This document shows positions 21,821 to 33,619 of a DNA stretch of 64,000 nt, in pieces (within the stretch, counting starts at the first letter, position 1; the number at the start of each line of letters is the position of its first letter). Source of the DNA: Eleusine coracana subsp. coracana (lineage: Eukaryota > Streptophyta > Magnoliopsida > Poales > Poaceae); NCBI GenBank assembly GCA_032690845.1, contig CM064434.1, positions 36,746,342 to 36,810,341 of the forward strand, read 5' to 3'. The translations under genes were made by a program, and so were the position numbers. The notes below the pieces were generated by a model. It ran no database searches. It worked only from the letters and a program-made list of their open reading frames with translations, and was not told where the DNA came from.

Positions 21821-24800
21821 TGTGGCGCCCCTTCCCGAAGGATCGAGGTCCCGACGGTGCTGATAGCGCAGACACTTGATAATACAACATTGGTCCAAAT
21901 TTAAGTTGAATATTATATTAATACGATGATTCAGAGTGCAGCGGAATTAAAACAAGTTCATAAATGTTTTGAGACAGCAGAAGCAAATACGTAAAAGAAC
22001 TATGCTCGACTGTACAGCCTGGTGGTGATCCATGCCCGAAGGACCATCACCCTAGCAACAAGCAACATCACTGCAGCGGCGAGTCAGACTCCCAGTGGGC
22101 GGTCCAACCCTCAAGGACTTGCATGTCCCAGGGCATCACATCTACAGGCATTTTTATTTCTTCATTACCAAAAAAATACAATGGCACAAAGCCTGAGTAC
22201 CAATTACTCAGCAAGACTTACCCATCGGACACCTACACATGCAGAGGCTCTAATAGGTGGCTTGTTTAAAAAACTCGCACTAAGCAACCTATTAGTTCTA
22301 TCAAGTTTTAATTGTCAATTTAAATGGGTTGAGCTGAAATGTAACTTTAGTTGCAACAAGGATAATAAAACAATATATAAAATTAATACGATACAAGAAC
22401 AATAATAATAATAATGGTCATCAACATCAATAAGCAAAATGATCCATTCCATAATATTAGGTGCAACTACGTGATTGGCGCGGTGACCAAGTGGTACTCA
22501 TTACTGTGAGGGACAGCAATTGCAACCGATTTACACCAGCTGGGAAAATCCAAGATGCATGATACATACACACCAATTAAGGTCGTATATGGCAACCTTT
22601 CGCAAGAAAAGCACCTACACCTCAGCCCGGGTGTGGTGACGTCGAGTGGGCATGCCGTTCTGCCAACAGTACTTCGTGGTCTGAACCGCCCACTCCAGTA
22701 GCAGGAGGGTCAATGACCAACACACCTTAACCGTCCTCAATGCAAGTGACCTTCAATGCTACATCGGTTTACTAGTGCCCATAAGCTAGCATGCATTCGG
22801 TACTGTTCAATACTTGATCAAGGGGCCGACCACGGACGGGTTCTAGGTTCGACAAGACAGGGCTACCACAGTCAACATCCATGTATTGCTGCCAACCTAC
22901 ATATGCATTATCCCTTCCCGGTCATAACATAAAATAAACTTCTTTTAATAATTCCCGTTCTAGTGGTCAAGTTCATTCCTTAGTAAGAATAATACCTTCT
23001 TAACAAGACTAACAATTACTAAGCATAGTGTAATAGTACCGATTCTACCAAGTTCTAAGACAATAGCATAGGTTATTTGGATATCATGCAAGGTGGGTTT
23101 CAATCAACTCCTATGACCTAATGCAACAATAAGTATAGACACTAATAAGATAAACTAGCAGGTTTTGTAAAAAGGCGAATGAAAACCAGGGCTTGCCTGG
23201 ATCAACACTAGTGTTAGCAACTTGTACTTCCTATTCCTGAGAGTCAACGTCCTTCTGAACGTTGACCTCTTGCTCCTGATGGTCGTTCCCTATATGATGG
23301 AGTTGAATTAACGCCATTAGCAGAATACCGTTGAATGCAATGATATGATGCATGCAAGCTCACCGTGTTTTAATCTTACTTAAAAATTATTTTATATTCT
23401 CAAAGTCATATGCTTCAGAGAAGTTGGGTTGTTAATTAAGATTTTAGGCATATATATTCTTTATGTAATTAAACAAGGTGATTGAGTGATATGAGCAATT
23501 AAATTAATTAGTAAAATAAATTTAGATTTCTGGACAGGTGTGATTTACTGTGGACGGAGACACTCATGAGAAATATTTTCACCAAGTTTTATGGGCAAAA
23601 TATTTATAAATTATTTACTAGCATTTCTTTAAGCAGAAACACTAAATAAATTCCAGAGCACAAAATATTTAATATTTTACCAAACCAAAATTAGTGATGG
23701 TAGATAATCATGTTTTTACTAGGCATGCCAAAAATCAGGATTTAATTCTATTCCTAGAATTTCTTGTGAATTATTTGGTGTTGGGACAATTAAAGGAATC
23801 AATAAAAATATATTAACAGAGACATTGATTTATCATTTTACTAAATTAGAGTACCTCAGTATGAATCTAACAAAATTTGTTTGGGCTTCATTGGGTTTAA
23901 ATTTGATTTACTATGATTTTTGGAAATTTCAATAATTTTCTTTATATTTTCCAGGGAATTAATTTAATCTTGCCAAATCAGCTAACTAAGTGGACCAATG
24001 ATCTAGAGGCCACAGGGGGCCATAGAATTCTCGGGCTGGATCCCGCACAGGCACACGAGATCATGGCAGTGTGGTCTACGGTGTGGCTCCAGCGGCAGTG
24101 GCAGGGAGTTCGCCGGAGCGCTCATCGCTGGCAGTTGTGCTCGATGAAACTTCGCCGCGAACATGCCGCAATGATGCGCAGGCCAAGGTGGGGTGGATGG
24201 TAGGACTCACGACGGCAGTAACTCATTGGAAGATGGCCGGTGATGATGGTGGTGGATGGCAATGTTCGGTGGGGTCGCAACAGTGGCACAGATCATTAAT
24301 CCGAGCGCGGTTCACTCCTACAGCTTCGTGGTGTCATGGAGAAGTCCGGCATGGAGTTCATGGTTGCTGGAAAAAGGCTTGAGCACAGGACTCGTCGCGG
24401 AGGTGGTGATGGCCAGAGTTGGACGTCGTGGAAATCGGAACTGCACTTAACTCACGCAAGGAAAAGCAAAAGAAACTAGTTTACATAGGTTCATACATGC
24501 GGTAGTACGCACGGCTACAATGAATTTGACCAACACTCACCGAGCTAAGAGAAATTTGCATTGAACTGACGGAAGCTTGCAAAACAGAGATGAGATGAAT
24601 CCGTTCAATTGATGCAGTTCTAAGAGGGCAATTGACAAGTGGAGTAGTGATAGCGTAGAGGGGCCTGGGGCGCAGCTATTTTGCAAGCTAGGCTGGCCGG
24701 GGAGGCAATAGAGAGGCAGGACGGCGAGCGCAAGCTGGAGCTCGTTAATGGTGAATGAGCAGAGACATTTGTGAGAGCAAGGACGGTGGAGCTCGCGAGG

Positions 24801-25763
24801 AACTGAGCGGAGAGGATGAGGAGGACGTGAAAGAAGGAGTCGGACACCGGTTTTGAGGGTGTCGGACGACCGGGAGCTGTGGGGTACCGAGCTCGCGTGG
24901 TGCTCGGCAATGGCAGAGAACAGGGAAAAATGGAAGAGCGTGATGTTGCAGAGAGGGCTCGGCCAGAGGTGGGGTTGAAGGGCTTATTTGGTCGCTCTGA
25001 GGGAAGTGGTAGCGGTCGAGGCGACCGGGAGCAGCAGAGGCACCGTGAGACTTGAGCTCCAATGGAAGCCATGGCAGTGGCGTGCAGGGGCGGGGAGAAG
25101 ATTGTTGGGTGCGCGCGGGCGGCAGGGCAGAGGGGACAGGACGGGGCGAGGCAGGGAGGAGCAGGCGACGCTGTAGCAGCGCGGGGTCCCGAGGAGAAAA
25201 GGGGGCTGGCATGAGTCAACGGGAAGGCGTGCGCCGGGGGGAAATTCTGCTGCTGCTGCGCCAAAGGAGGAAGAAGAAAGGATTTTCGCACTACAGTCCA
25301 GATTTTATTCGATTTCTTACATCTAGGTCCCTGGCTCCAATTAATTTGAAATAAAATAGCTGGAGGCCTTCAAAAATTATGAAATTTGGTACACTGGTTA
25401 TTTATGATGCTTGTAACCAGTTAGTGAAGACAAAATTCAAATTTGCATTAAAAGAATTTAAAAATTAATATTTGAATTAAGTAGGTTCTTAAGCTTAAAT
25501 TAATTATTAGGGGTATTTTCCAGATATGGTAAAATGCTCATTTAATCCATAAAATTTAATTTCATCATTACCAAACAGATTATGAATTTACTTGACATAT
25601 GTTGTATAGGAAAATATTTATTTGTCTCATAATTTTGTTTGCAGGGTTTTCAATTGCCTACAATTAATCCAAAATGAATGGGGCTCTATCATTTCATGCT
25701 ATATTATTCATAATTTATGCTCTTCATGGTTGTTGAGTAAAAGTGAGACACCTGGGTGTCACA
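21821..25763 (-). mobile_element. Solo LTR (3943 bp) of a long-LTR Ty3/Gypsy element inserted in SIRE-A RNase H
   Basis: On the minus strand it starts TGTCACACCCAGG (25763) and ends AGGGGCGCCACA (21821). The flanks are GTGAA (21816-21820) and CTGAA (25764-25768), a 5-bp duplication with one mismatch. The SIRE-A RNase H reading resumes exactly across it. There is no gag, pol or primer site inside, so it is a solo LTR left by LTR-LTR recombination. The minus strand shows a GC-rich block at about 25300-24600, then AT-rich sequence. A long open frame in the GC-rich block (25291-24620) is Pro/Ser/Ala-rich low complexity and is not called as a gene. Confidence 0.85.
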
Positions 25764-26132
25764 CTGAAATCGCACATTGATGTTTTTGACCTTACCATGC
25801 TGAACTGAGTTTTTGGCTAATCATATGGCACTGGAGTTATCACACATGAGTGGAACACTATTAAAGGTTAGCCCATAATCTCTCATGGTGGATACAACCC
25901 ATAGGATTTGTGAGCAACACCTACCGATAGCAACATACTCAGCCTCTATGGTGGATTGGGCTACACTCGACTGCTTACGAGAAGACCAACAAATCGAAGA
26001 AGTACCCAAGAAATGGCAAGTACTAGAAGTGCTCTTCCTATCAATTCTACACCCAGCAAAGTCTGCATCCGAATACCCAATGAGATCAAGAGATGAAGAT
26101 GTAGAGTACCAAAGACCAAACTCAAGGGTGTA
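25764..26132 (-). pseudogene. SIRE-A RNase H, main part
   Basis: Holds GTSSICWSSRKQSSVAQST, then EAEYVAIGRCCSQILW and LMCDNSSAI, the RNase H stretch of Copia polyproteins, followed by HGKVKNINVRF up to the LTR insertion. A stop after the SSAI segment and frame changes near 26130 show decay. Confidence 0.82.
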
Positions 26133-27588
26133 TTAGAGATACCTAAAGACGCGCTTGATAGCCTTGCGATGAGTCACCCTTGGGGAAGCTTGAAAACTAG
26201 CACAAAGACACACTGCAAAGTGTATGTCGGGTCTTGTTGCCGTAAGGTACAAGAGGGAGCCAATCATGCTCCTGTACTCCCTTTGGTCCACTGCTTCACA
26301 GTCTTCATCGGGGTCAAGTGTCATTGTAGTGGACATTGGTGTAGACAATAGCTTCACATTGACCATGTCGAACTTCTTCAGGAGATCCTTCGTGCTTGGC
26401 TTGATGTATGAAGGTGCCTTGCTTGCACTGCTTGATTTGAAGTCTAAGAAAGAAGGTGAGCTCACCCATCGTCGACATCTGAAATTCACTTTCCATGGCT
26501 TCCTGAAATCTGGACAAAAGAGCATGAGAGGAATCACCAAAGATGACATCATCCACGTATATCTGAACCATTAGAAAGTCATTGCCATGCTTGATAGTGA
26601 CCAAGGTTTTGTCAATAGACCCCATGACATACCCGCACTCTAGCAAGAAGGTCTTAAACCTAGCATACCATGCCCTAGGTGCTTGCTATATCCCATACAA
26701 AGCCTTTTGAGGCTTGTACACACGGTTTGGGTATTTGTGGTGCTCAAAGCCAGGTGGTTGTTTTACATAAACCTCTTCCTCTATGAAACCATTTAGGAAA
26801 GCACTCATGACATCCATTTGATAAAGTCTAATGCCCTTAGAGGCAGCAAATGCAAGCAAGATCCTAATGGCTTCTATGCGTGCAACGGGAGCAAAGGTTT
26901 TCCCATAGTCTGAGCCCTCCACTTGACTGAAACCCTGGGCAACAAGCCTAGCCTTATTTCTAACAACCTCACCATCTTCCCCATGCTTGTTTTTAAACAC
27001 CCATTTGGTTCCTATGACATTTACACCAACAGGATGCTCTAGTAGGGTCCATACTTTGTTTCTCTCAAAGTTCTCCAACTCCTCATGCATGACATTAACC
27101 CAATGTTCATCAGATAGTCCATGTCCAACATTTCGGAGTTCAAAGGTTACAACAAATAAAGAGTTGGTAAAGCAAGCGAGATGTGCAGACCTTGACCTTG
27201 TTGTCCTCACATAGAAATTACTGATCATCTGTTGAGGTGGATGTTGACGCTGAATGTGGTGAGGAGCCTCTCTCTCTCAGAGTGTACCTCCCCCTCAACC
27301 ATAGCTGGAGCTCGCTCGACAGGTGCTGAAGTAGATGTAGAAGCTTCTGGACCCTCTGCTAGAGTGGTGGTAGCAGCAGGAACAAGCTCGGATGTGGGAT
27401 GGAATGACTCATCATCGTCGTCATCTAAGCCCTGTAGGCCTCTTCTACAAAGACGCTCTCCTCCATCTCCTTGGTACCTGTAGTCTCAATCACATTGCTT
27501 GCACAATAGTTTGATTCATTAAAGGTTACATCGTAGGACTCTACGATGGTGTTAGTTTCCAAATTCAAAACTATGTAGGAATGGTCAT
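26133..27588 (-). pseudogene. SIRE-A reverse transcriptase
   Basis: Begins right after the Gypsy insertion with SYIVLNLETNTIVESYDV, the linker after integrase, then a variable Ser-rich spacer (about 27480-27230). RT proper has WTLLEHPVGVNVIGTKWVFK (about 27040), GEVVRNKARLVAQGFSQ, YQMDVMSAFLNGFIEEEVYV and KALYGI (about 26690), followed by a stop. The catalytic QIYVDDVIFGD lies near 26560. After one frameshift near 26400 the connection reads STPMSTTMTLD and YRSMIGSLLYLTATRPDI. Catalytic residues are present but the frame is broken at least twice. Confidence 0.87.
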
Positions 27589-28070
27589 TGTGACACTCGG
27601 TTTTAAAGACAAAACCAAGTGCTTATCATATGTGGGCCTAGGAACAAGTTTCACACATATTGACAGTAAAGTGAATAACAGTATAACCAATGTCATTAAT
27701 AAAGCATACCATTATTGCATAACCAATTGTATTTGAAAACTAAATCCACTCTCTCGATAAATAACAGCGGAAAATACCATAACACCACAGGCAATCGACC
27801 GGGGGCACACTTGCCTAGTAGTAGTCTCCATCGATGTAGTCCATCTCAACATCTTCTGAGCAGCAGTTTATAGTACAACAACAAGGGAAATAGCAAGGGT
27901 GAGCACATGCCGTACTCAGCAAGTGGGGGAAAAATATGTCATGCAAGCTTAATAGAAGAAAGCCTAACACAATGGTTCATTTGCATAAATGAGCGCTACA
28001 CCTAAGACCATTTGAATAGCACTCCTATTTACTAAGTGAAAAGTTCTCCCAAGTTATGTCATCTATCCAA

Positions 28071-28184
28071 CACTACAGGTTACACCGCCTATAGCCAACC
28101 ATGGGTTAAACCGCCCATAAGAAACCACACTACAGGTTACACCGCTTGTAGCAAATCGTGGGTTAAACCATCCAAACCAAACTT
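28071..28184. repeat. 57-bp tandem repeat inside the LTR
   Basis: Two units (28071-28127 and 28128-28184), each starting CACTACAGGTTACACCG and containing GGGTTAAACC. The same pair recurs in the other LTR near 34087-34200, so it predates the insertion. Confidence 0.75.
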
Positions 28185-29239
28185 GGCTACCCACCACGTT
28201 CACCCGTAAACAACTCGCTAATCTTGTGAAAGGTCCATGCCGATCGTGACCGTGAGCACGGCTGTTATAACAGTTTTACACTCTGTAGAGGTTGCACAAC
28301 TTTACCCAGAGGTTGGTGATTCTGTCACCCGTCAGTGACTAAAGTCTCCATGTTGCCCAAATCACACTACCATAGGTGTGAGGCCAAGAGATCACCATAA
28401 GGTCTTTCAAAGAGCTTACCAGTTTGCAAACAATCCACGCCAAGGTTTCACCGCTGCAGAATTAAACCGTTCCTATAGAAGCCCCTCTGGCGCCGTGGCT
28501 AGGAGTAAACCGCCCATCACCTGAGTCTGAGAGTAAACCGTCCCGTCATCATCCCTCAACTGCCCGCAAAACTAGGAAGACATCTTGATACTCAACCAAG
28601 CCTACCCATATCAGACTTGTGCTTTGCGTTGTTTTCATGGTTACACGTTCCACGAACCTACCCTTGTGATCCCAAGTAGGTACCACCACAATCTCACAGT
28701 ACTATACCGAGTACACATGCATACCGCACCATCATCATCCTCCTCACCCTAGGTTCCATGTTGCTAAAAAGGATTACCCATCCCTCATAATTATGTCCAA
28801 GTGAGCCATTAGTCAAGATTAATATTAGACACTTCCATTCCCGACATAGCAAACTAAGCATGACGTACCCATGCTAGTATACTACACCAAAAACCCAGGC
28901 GACAAGGAATAATATGGAACATGATATGACATATGGGATTCAATATTAAGAAGCATGCATCAACATAGAGAGAATTTAAAACATAGGTTCAATATGCATC
29001 AAGAACACTTGCCTGGTTCCCTTTGCTGCTGCTCAAAGTCTTCAAGATGGAGATCCTGGAAGTTCTCTAACATCGGTTCGTCTACTCAACGTCACACCAG
29101 AAACACAAGCATATAAACAAACTAAGAAACAACACACCACACAGTAAACAATAATGAAAACATTACTACAAAAAAGTACGCATTGCTATGGTCGTGTGAG
29201 CGCAAGAATCGCCTCAATCCGAGCTACAAGTAAAAAGTT

Positions 29240-29720
29240 ACGAAGATTTGAACTTTCAGGGGCTAAAAAATTAAAAACAGAAATGTCAGGGACCTAAATG
29301 TAATTTTAGAAAAAGTATAAGGGCTAAACTTTAAATATACATATCAAACATAATTTATGAAAATTTTAGGGACAAAATTGTAATTTCTAAAAAGTTCAGG
29401 GACTAAACTATAAAAAATCAGGACTAAAACATAATTACTAATAAGTACAAGGCCTAAGTGTAAAATTCCCAGCCTAAATTATTACTTACAAAAATTTAGA
29501 GCTAAAATAAAATTTCTAGGAGGTACATGGTTGTTTTTGTAAAATGACAAGATTAAAATATAATTAAAAATATGTACATGGGTGTTTTTATAAAATTTAG
29601 GGCTTAAAATATTATTTAGAAAAAGTTTAAGGACTTTTCTATAAAAATTACAGTACTAAAAATAATTACATAAAAACTTAGGAGCTTAAATATAATTTAT
29701 AAAGATTCTGCAACAAATTT
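29240..29720. repeat. Degenerate AT-rich array (GGGACTAAA-type)
   Basis: About a dozen loose copies of a unit like AGGGACTAAA followed by TGTAATTT and AAAAAGT, spaced about 35-45 bp. The partner LTR has the same array at about 35260-35740. Copies are too diverged to define an exact unit. Confidence 0.55.
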
Positions 29721-30635
29721 GGTGATAAAATGCAATAAAAATAAAGAGCAGGAGCCTATTCGCAAAATATGCATTTACCCAAGATTCAACTAATTAAATA
29801 AACCCTAAATCCTGTGGAATGGGTCCATGGATCATGTGGACCAGGGTTGACCCATGGTCCGCTGGTCCACGATGAACCATCGTGGCGGTGGCCATGGGTG
29901 GCCTCCCGAAACTTGCCGGGGAGGCGCACCGGGGCGCGGCGGCCGACGAGGAGGGTCATGGGGAGGGGGGAGGACACGGCACGGGGAGGGCGGCTCACCG
30001 GCAGCTCGCGTGGGTGGGGACGGCGGGCTCCGGTGGGTGATGGCGACGGCGCGGCATCCCGCGGTGGAGACGGCGACGACGAGCACCAGCGGGGCTTGCG
30101 GCGGCAACGACAAAGTGCAGAGAGGCGGCAGGGGTAGGGGGTGCGGAAAAGGTCATAGGGCATGTGGGTCCCGCCCTTTTATAAGGGCACGGGCCCCTAG
30201 GCGGCAACGCATGCATGCCAAGGGAGCAGCGGCAGGCACGGCTAGGGTTTGGGGCGCGCGGGCGAGGCCGGGGCAAGCTGGGCCGGGGTGCGGCATGGGC
30301 CGGGGTAGGCCGAGGTGACTGGGCCGCGCGGGCGAGGTGGGCTGGCGGGGCGTTCTGGCCCAAGCGGGAGGGGAAAGGAGGAGGAGGGGGGGGGGGGGGG
30401 GGGAGAAGGGGAAAAGAGGTGGGCCTCGGGTGGCTTCGGATTATAAAAATAAGTTTTAACACAATAAAATCCTAATGCAACTTTTCAACATGAATGCAAC
30501 CAACAAATATTTAAAAGTAACCTATATTTAATTATTTTTTTAGAAAATAGTTCTTTTCTTAGCAAAATATTAATAACATAATTAATTCTAGAAATTTTTA
30601 AAACATACCAAATTTTGAGAAATCAGGGTGTTACA

Positions 30636-30663
30636 AATGTACCCCCCCCCCCCTAAAAGGAAT
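30636..30663 (-). other. Polypurine tract of the gag-protease element
   Basis: On the minus strand: CCTTTTAGGGGGG continuing to a run of 12 G (30642-30653 as C on +), then TACATT and the LTR start. The long G run may have grown by slippage. Confidence 0.75.
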
Positions 30664-30705
30664 CTCGTCCCGAGATTCGGACAGGATCGGAAAGAAAGAA
30701 GGAAA

Positions 30706-31165
30706 CTAGGCTCTCACTTTGTTGGGTACATCCTTGTCTAACCTTTCCTTGTCGTGTGACAATGCTTTTGCCACATATTCCACCTCTGCTCCATTAGGAT
30801 GTGTCAACTTGACGGCCTTTCTAGCACAGTCTATGATTCCCTTATGCTTGGTTAACCAATCCATTATGAGTATCACATCTATACCCTTTGAATCCAAAAC
30901 GATGAAACTCATTGTAAAGTCTACTCCCCTTATGCTAACACTTAATTTATGACATCTATGTTCTGCTTTCAATTCCCCTCCAAGTGAACTAACTATCCTC
31001 TTATTCCTGAGCAAGGTGATGGGAATGTTGTGCTTGGCCACATACTTGGATGATAAGAATGAATGTTATGCTCCAGAATCAAACAGAACTACAGCGGGAT
31101 TTGAGTTTACGAGTAACATACAAAGAACAACATCTAGACATTCCTGAGCATCTTCAAGAGCAACT
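30706..31165 (-). pseudogene. Aspartic protease of the gag-protease element
   Basis: Contains AVVLFDSGA (about 31095) with the DSG active site, followed by a stop where Ser is expected before HSFLSSKYVAKHNIP. It then reads through SLGGELKAEHRC, VDFTMSFIVLDSKGIDVILIM to DWLTKHKGIIDC and ends KVRA. The ILIMDWL stretch corresponds to the ILGMDWL motif that ends plant Gypsy proteases. After the stop at 30706 come only the polypurine tract and LTR, so RT is absent and not merely decayed. Confidence 0.85.
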
Positions 31166-32270
31166 TGGTTGACTCAACCTCTAGCCTAGTTCTGCCTGGC
31201 TGCTATTGGGGCAGAGTTTCCATTGCGGTTGAGTGTTGGGGCAACATCTTGGGTTGGAGGTTGGCACGTCTGCGGATTGGGGCATTGGTTAGCAAGGTGA
31301 CCCTTTTCTTTACACTTGTAGCAGTTCCTATTGGTTGTTGGGGTTTAATTGCCATTAGTCGTCTGCTGAGTTTGAGCTGACGGGGAGGCATATAAGAGTT
31401 AGGACGTTGAAACTGATGTTGAGGGGTGACGAAACCCTGACCTGCAGGTTGAGTTCCTTGCTATCCACTTTGCTGTCCAGAGCAGAACACAGGTCCACCA
31501 GAAGATGATCCAAGGCGAGGCCTAGTGTTGTTGCCTCCTTGCTGACCTTGATGCTCTAGCTTGCGCTTGCCATCCATCCTTGACCTTCTGTTCTCCAGGA
31601 CGAGCTTTATCCACCATTTCATGAAAGTTCGCATGGTTACGAGCCTCAAGTGCATAGGCAAGACCATCATTTAACCCATCAAGAAAACACACACACTTCT
31701 TCTCATCCATGTCCACTTCTCCTGGGGCATACCTAGATAGCTGGGTGAAACGAGAAACATACGCACTCACGGTCATGGATCCCAGCTTCAGATCTTGAAC
31801 TCCTTCTTCTTCAGCCTTATTGCCCCCTGAGGCACATGGTGAGACCTAAAGCTGTTTTCGAACTCATGCCAGTTAATACTACCAGGCTCCTCATGGGCTG
31901 CAACACAAGCATCCCACCAATCAGTAGCGGGTCCAACAAATTGATGTGCGGCAAACAACACCTTCTCCTTCTTGTTGCATTGAGCGACTTGTAGCTTCTT
32001 GTTAATAGTCTTTAGCCAGTCATCTGCATCCATGGGCTCCACCGAGTGAGAGAATGTTGGGGGCTTGGTCCGTTGGAAGTCTCCAAGCTTGTCTCTAGGT
32101 TGGGGAGCAGCTCCTGCAACATTGTTGTTCTGTTGCTGCACCAGGGTTTGGTGCATGTTCTAGAGAAGTTGTGTCTGCATAGCCATGAGTTGTTCCATAT
32201 AGAATTGTGGGGGTGGCTGCTCCTGTTCCTCATGCTTGTTGTTCATGTTGCGGTTCCCACCTCTTACCAT
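31166..32270 (-). pseudogene. gag: gag of the non-autonomous Gypsy element
   Basis: Starts at ATG 32270 (MVRGGNRNMNNKH), with a TAG after MQTQLL about 37 codons in. The capsid-like domain has PPTFSHSVEPMDADDWL (about 32070), VLFAAHQFVGPATDWWDA and HHVPQGAIRLKKKEF. After a frameshift near 31790 it continues SAYVSRFTQLSRYAPGEVDM and LEARNHANFHEMVDKA. The C-terminus is basic and Gln-rich, with an intact CCHC knuckle CYKCKEKGHLANQC (about 31320). Expected role: forming the particle and packaging RNA, possibly using enzymes of a related element. Confidence 0.82.
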
Positions 32271-32643
32271 CTGATGTAGGTTGGGATACGGTAAGCAAAA
32301 AATAATAGGTGGAAGATATTGCTAAAGTGCAAGAATATGATAAGGTAAAGCAGGAAAAGAGGTGTGAAATAAAAGAGATAGATAAAGAGATACCCCGAAT
32401 TAACTAATCTCTATTAAAGTAAAAGTAAAGGTATAGTAGAAGGATGTGGTTGCAAGACAGGCCTTGCATCACATCGGCACTCATTACAAAAGATTCAAAT
32501 CACACTCATCACACCAATCAAACTAGCAAACCAACCAAAGGTTATGCAAACACTAAAACTCTCTCGCTACACTATTACATTTATTTGACTCGATATAACT
32601 AGTCGATGCCTATGAAGCCACTCAGGGATAATCTTCCTAATCT
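32271..32643 (-). other. Noncoding stretch between upstream ORF and gag
   Basis: AT-rich, about 370 bp, no open frame of note. I see nothing specific in it. Confidence 0.4.
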
Positions 32644-33410
32644 TCATCCTGGTTGGGGACGACGTAAGCTGGTGGGGGCACGACTAGCCATTCTGCAAGG
32701 TGGTGAGGAAGGAGTCGTGTCCTTTAGCTCTTCCTCTGAAGGTAGGTCCACATCATCAGGCAAACGTCGCTTGAGCTGGCGAACTGTCTTCATTGCCTCC
32801 TCGTATTTCTTCAGCCAAAATCCTAGTTCCTCCGTGGCTGAATCCAACTCCCTGGAGATCACCATGGTAAGAGTGACTTTCTTCTTGAACTTCGCGTGTC
32901 CTTGACCAGATACAGGCTCTACGTGAATGTAGGTGGATCCACTTGTGCACTGAGGGAAATAAGCATACTCTGTATCTTCAAAATACTAGCGATAACGAGA
33001 GCAAATGACCATGCAAGCTTGACGAGCGGCATCATGAATCCCAGCGGAGAAAGTCTTCCATGGAGCAATGGCCTCATGAATCCTTTCCACCTCAAAGGTT
33101 TCTCTAAGCGGTTTTGGTGCAAAAAATGTGAACTTGAACCTTCCATACAGGCTCAGAGCCTTCATAGGTCACTTGGGTACCACAATACTCTGGTTGCTTC
33201 TCGTATGTGATGTAACCTTATAGCATTATTTCCTGCATCCTTGAAGAGTCGAGTGTCATGATAAGATGGTGGACTCGATGGTGGCACCATCTCTTGTTCA
33301 ACCTCTTCTATCCCAAACTTTTCATCAGATTCGAGTGGGACAAGTGCTGGTGAAGCCCAAACACGTGGGTACAGATCACATATGTGGCAAATCTTCTTGG
33401 TACTGGCCAT
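32644..33410 (-). pseudogene. Upstream ORF of the Gypsy element (before gag), coiled-coil C-terminus
   Basis: Starts MASTKKICHICDLYPR (33410) with a CxxC pair and an acidic/Pro-rich segment. After a frameshift near 33200 it shows PEYCGTQVTYEGSEP and, after at least one more frame change, an Ala/His-rich middle (EAIAPWKTFSAGIHDAAR). The C-terminal part SRELDSATEELGFWLKKYEE then MKTVRQLKRRLP looks like a coiled coil, ending at 32644. Extra ORFs ahead of gag are known in some grass Gypsy elements, but no function is established and I cannot name this family. Confidence 0.55.
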
Positions 33411-33602
33411 CTAAGCAAATTTTGAATAGGAGAGATGAATTAGTAGAAGGGTTTTGTAAGCCAAATAATAAAACAAAACCAACAACAGAATTGAATAAAC
33501 AAGACTATAATTTTAAGCCAAAGAGTTAGAATAGTTCTTAGTTTGTAAAATAGACCTTACAACACGACCACTCTATCTAAGCTAGCGTCCTATGGTCGAC
33601 AC

Positions 33603-33615
33603 GGCTCTGATACCA
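33603..33615 (-). other. Primer-binding site of the gag-protease element
   Basis: TGGTATCAGAGCC on the minus strand, four bases after the 5' LTR end. Initiator tRNA-Met type. The 33411-33602 leader between it and the upstream ORF shows nothing else. Confidence 0.9.
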
Positions 33616-33619
33616 CTTC

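Larger units (their letters stand above)
27589..30635 (-). repeat. 3' LTR of the gag-protease element
   Basis: 3047 bp. On the minus strand it starts TGTAACACCCTG at 30635 and ends at TGTGACAC-type sequence at 27589. It has a GC-rich block at 29815-30420, a G run at 30386-30403, an AT-rich array at 29240-29720 and a short tandem repeat at 28071-28184. It includes the hairpin-like CCGTGAGCACGG near 28250. Confidence 0.88.

Noticed and set aside
24620..25291. A 223-codon open frame on the minus strand
   Set aside because: It lies wholly in the solo LTR's GC-rich block, is Ser/Pro/Ala-rich, and has overlapping open frames on the other strand. Base composition explains it.
29786..30475. Open frames of 80-155 codons on both strands
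   Set aside because: Same GC-rich LTR segment in the gag-protease element, and a G run passes through it. No conserved motif.
33603..33615. Sequence resembling part of a tRNA gene
   Set aside because: These short matches to tRNA-Met occur at LTR ends as primer-binding sites; no cloverleaf is present around them.
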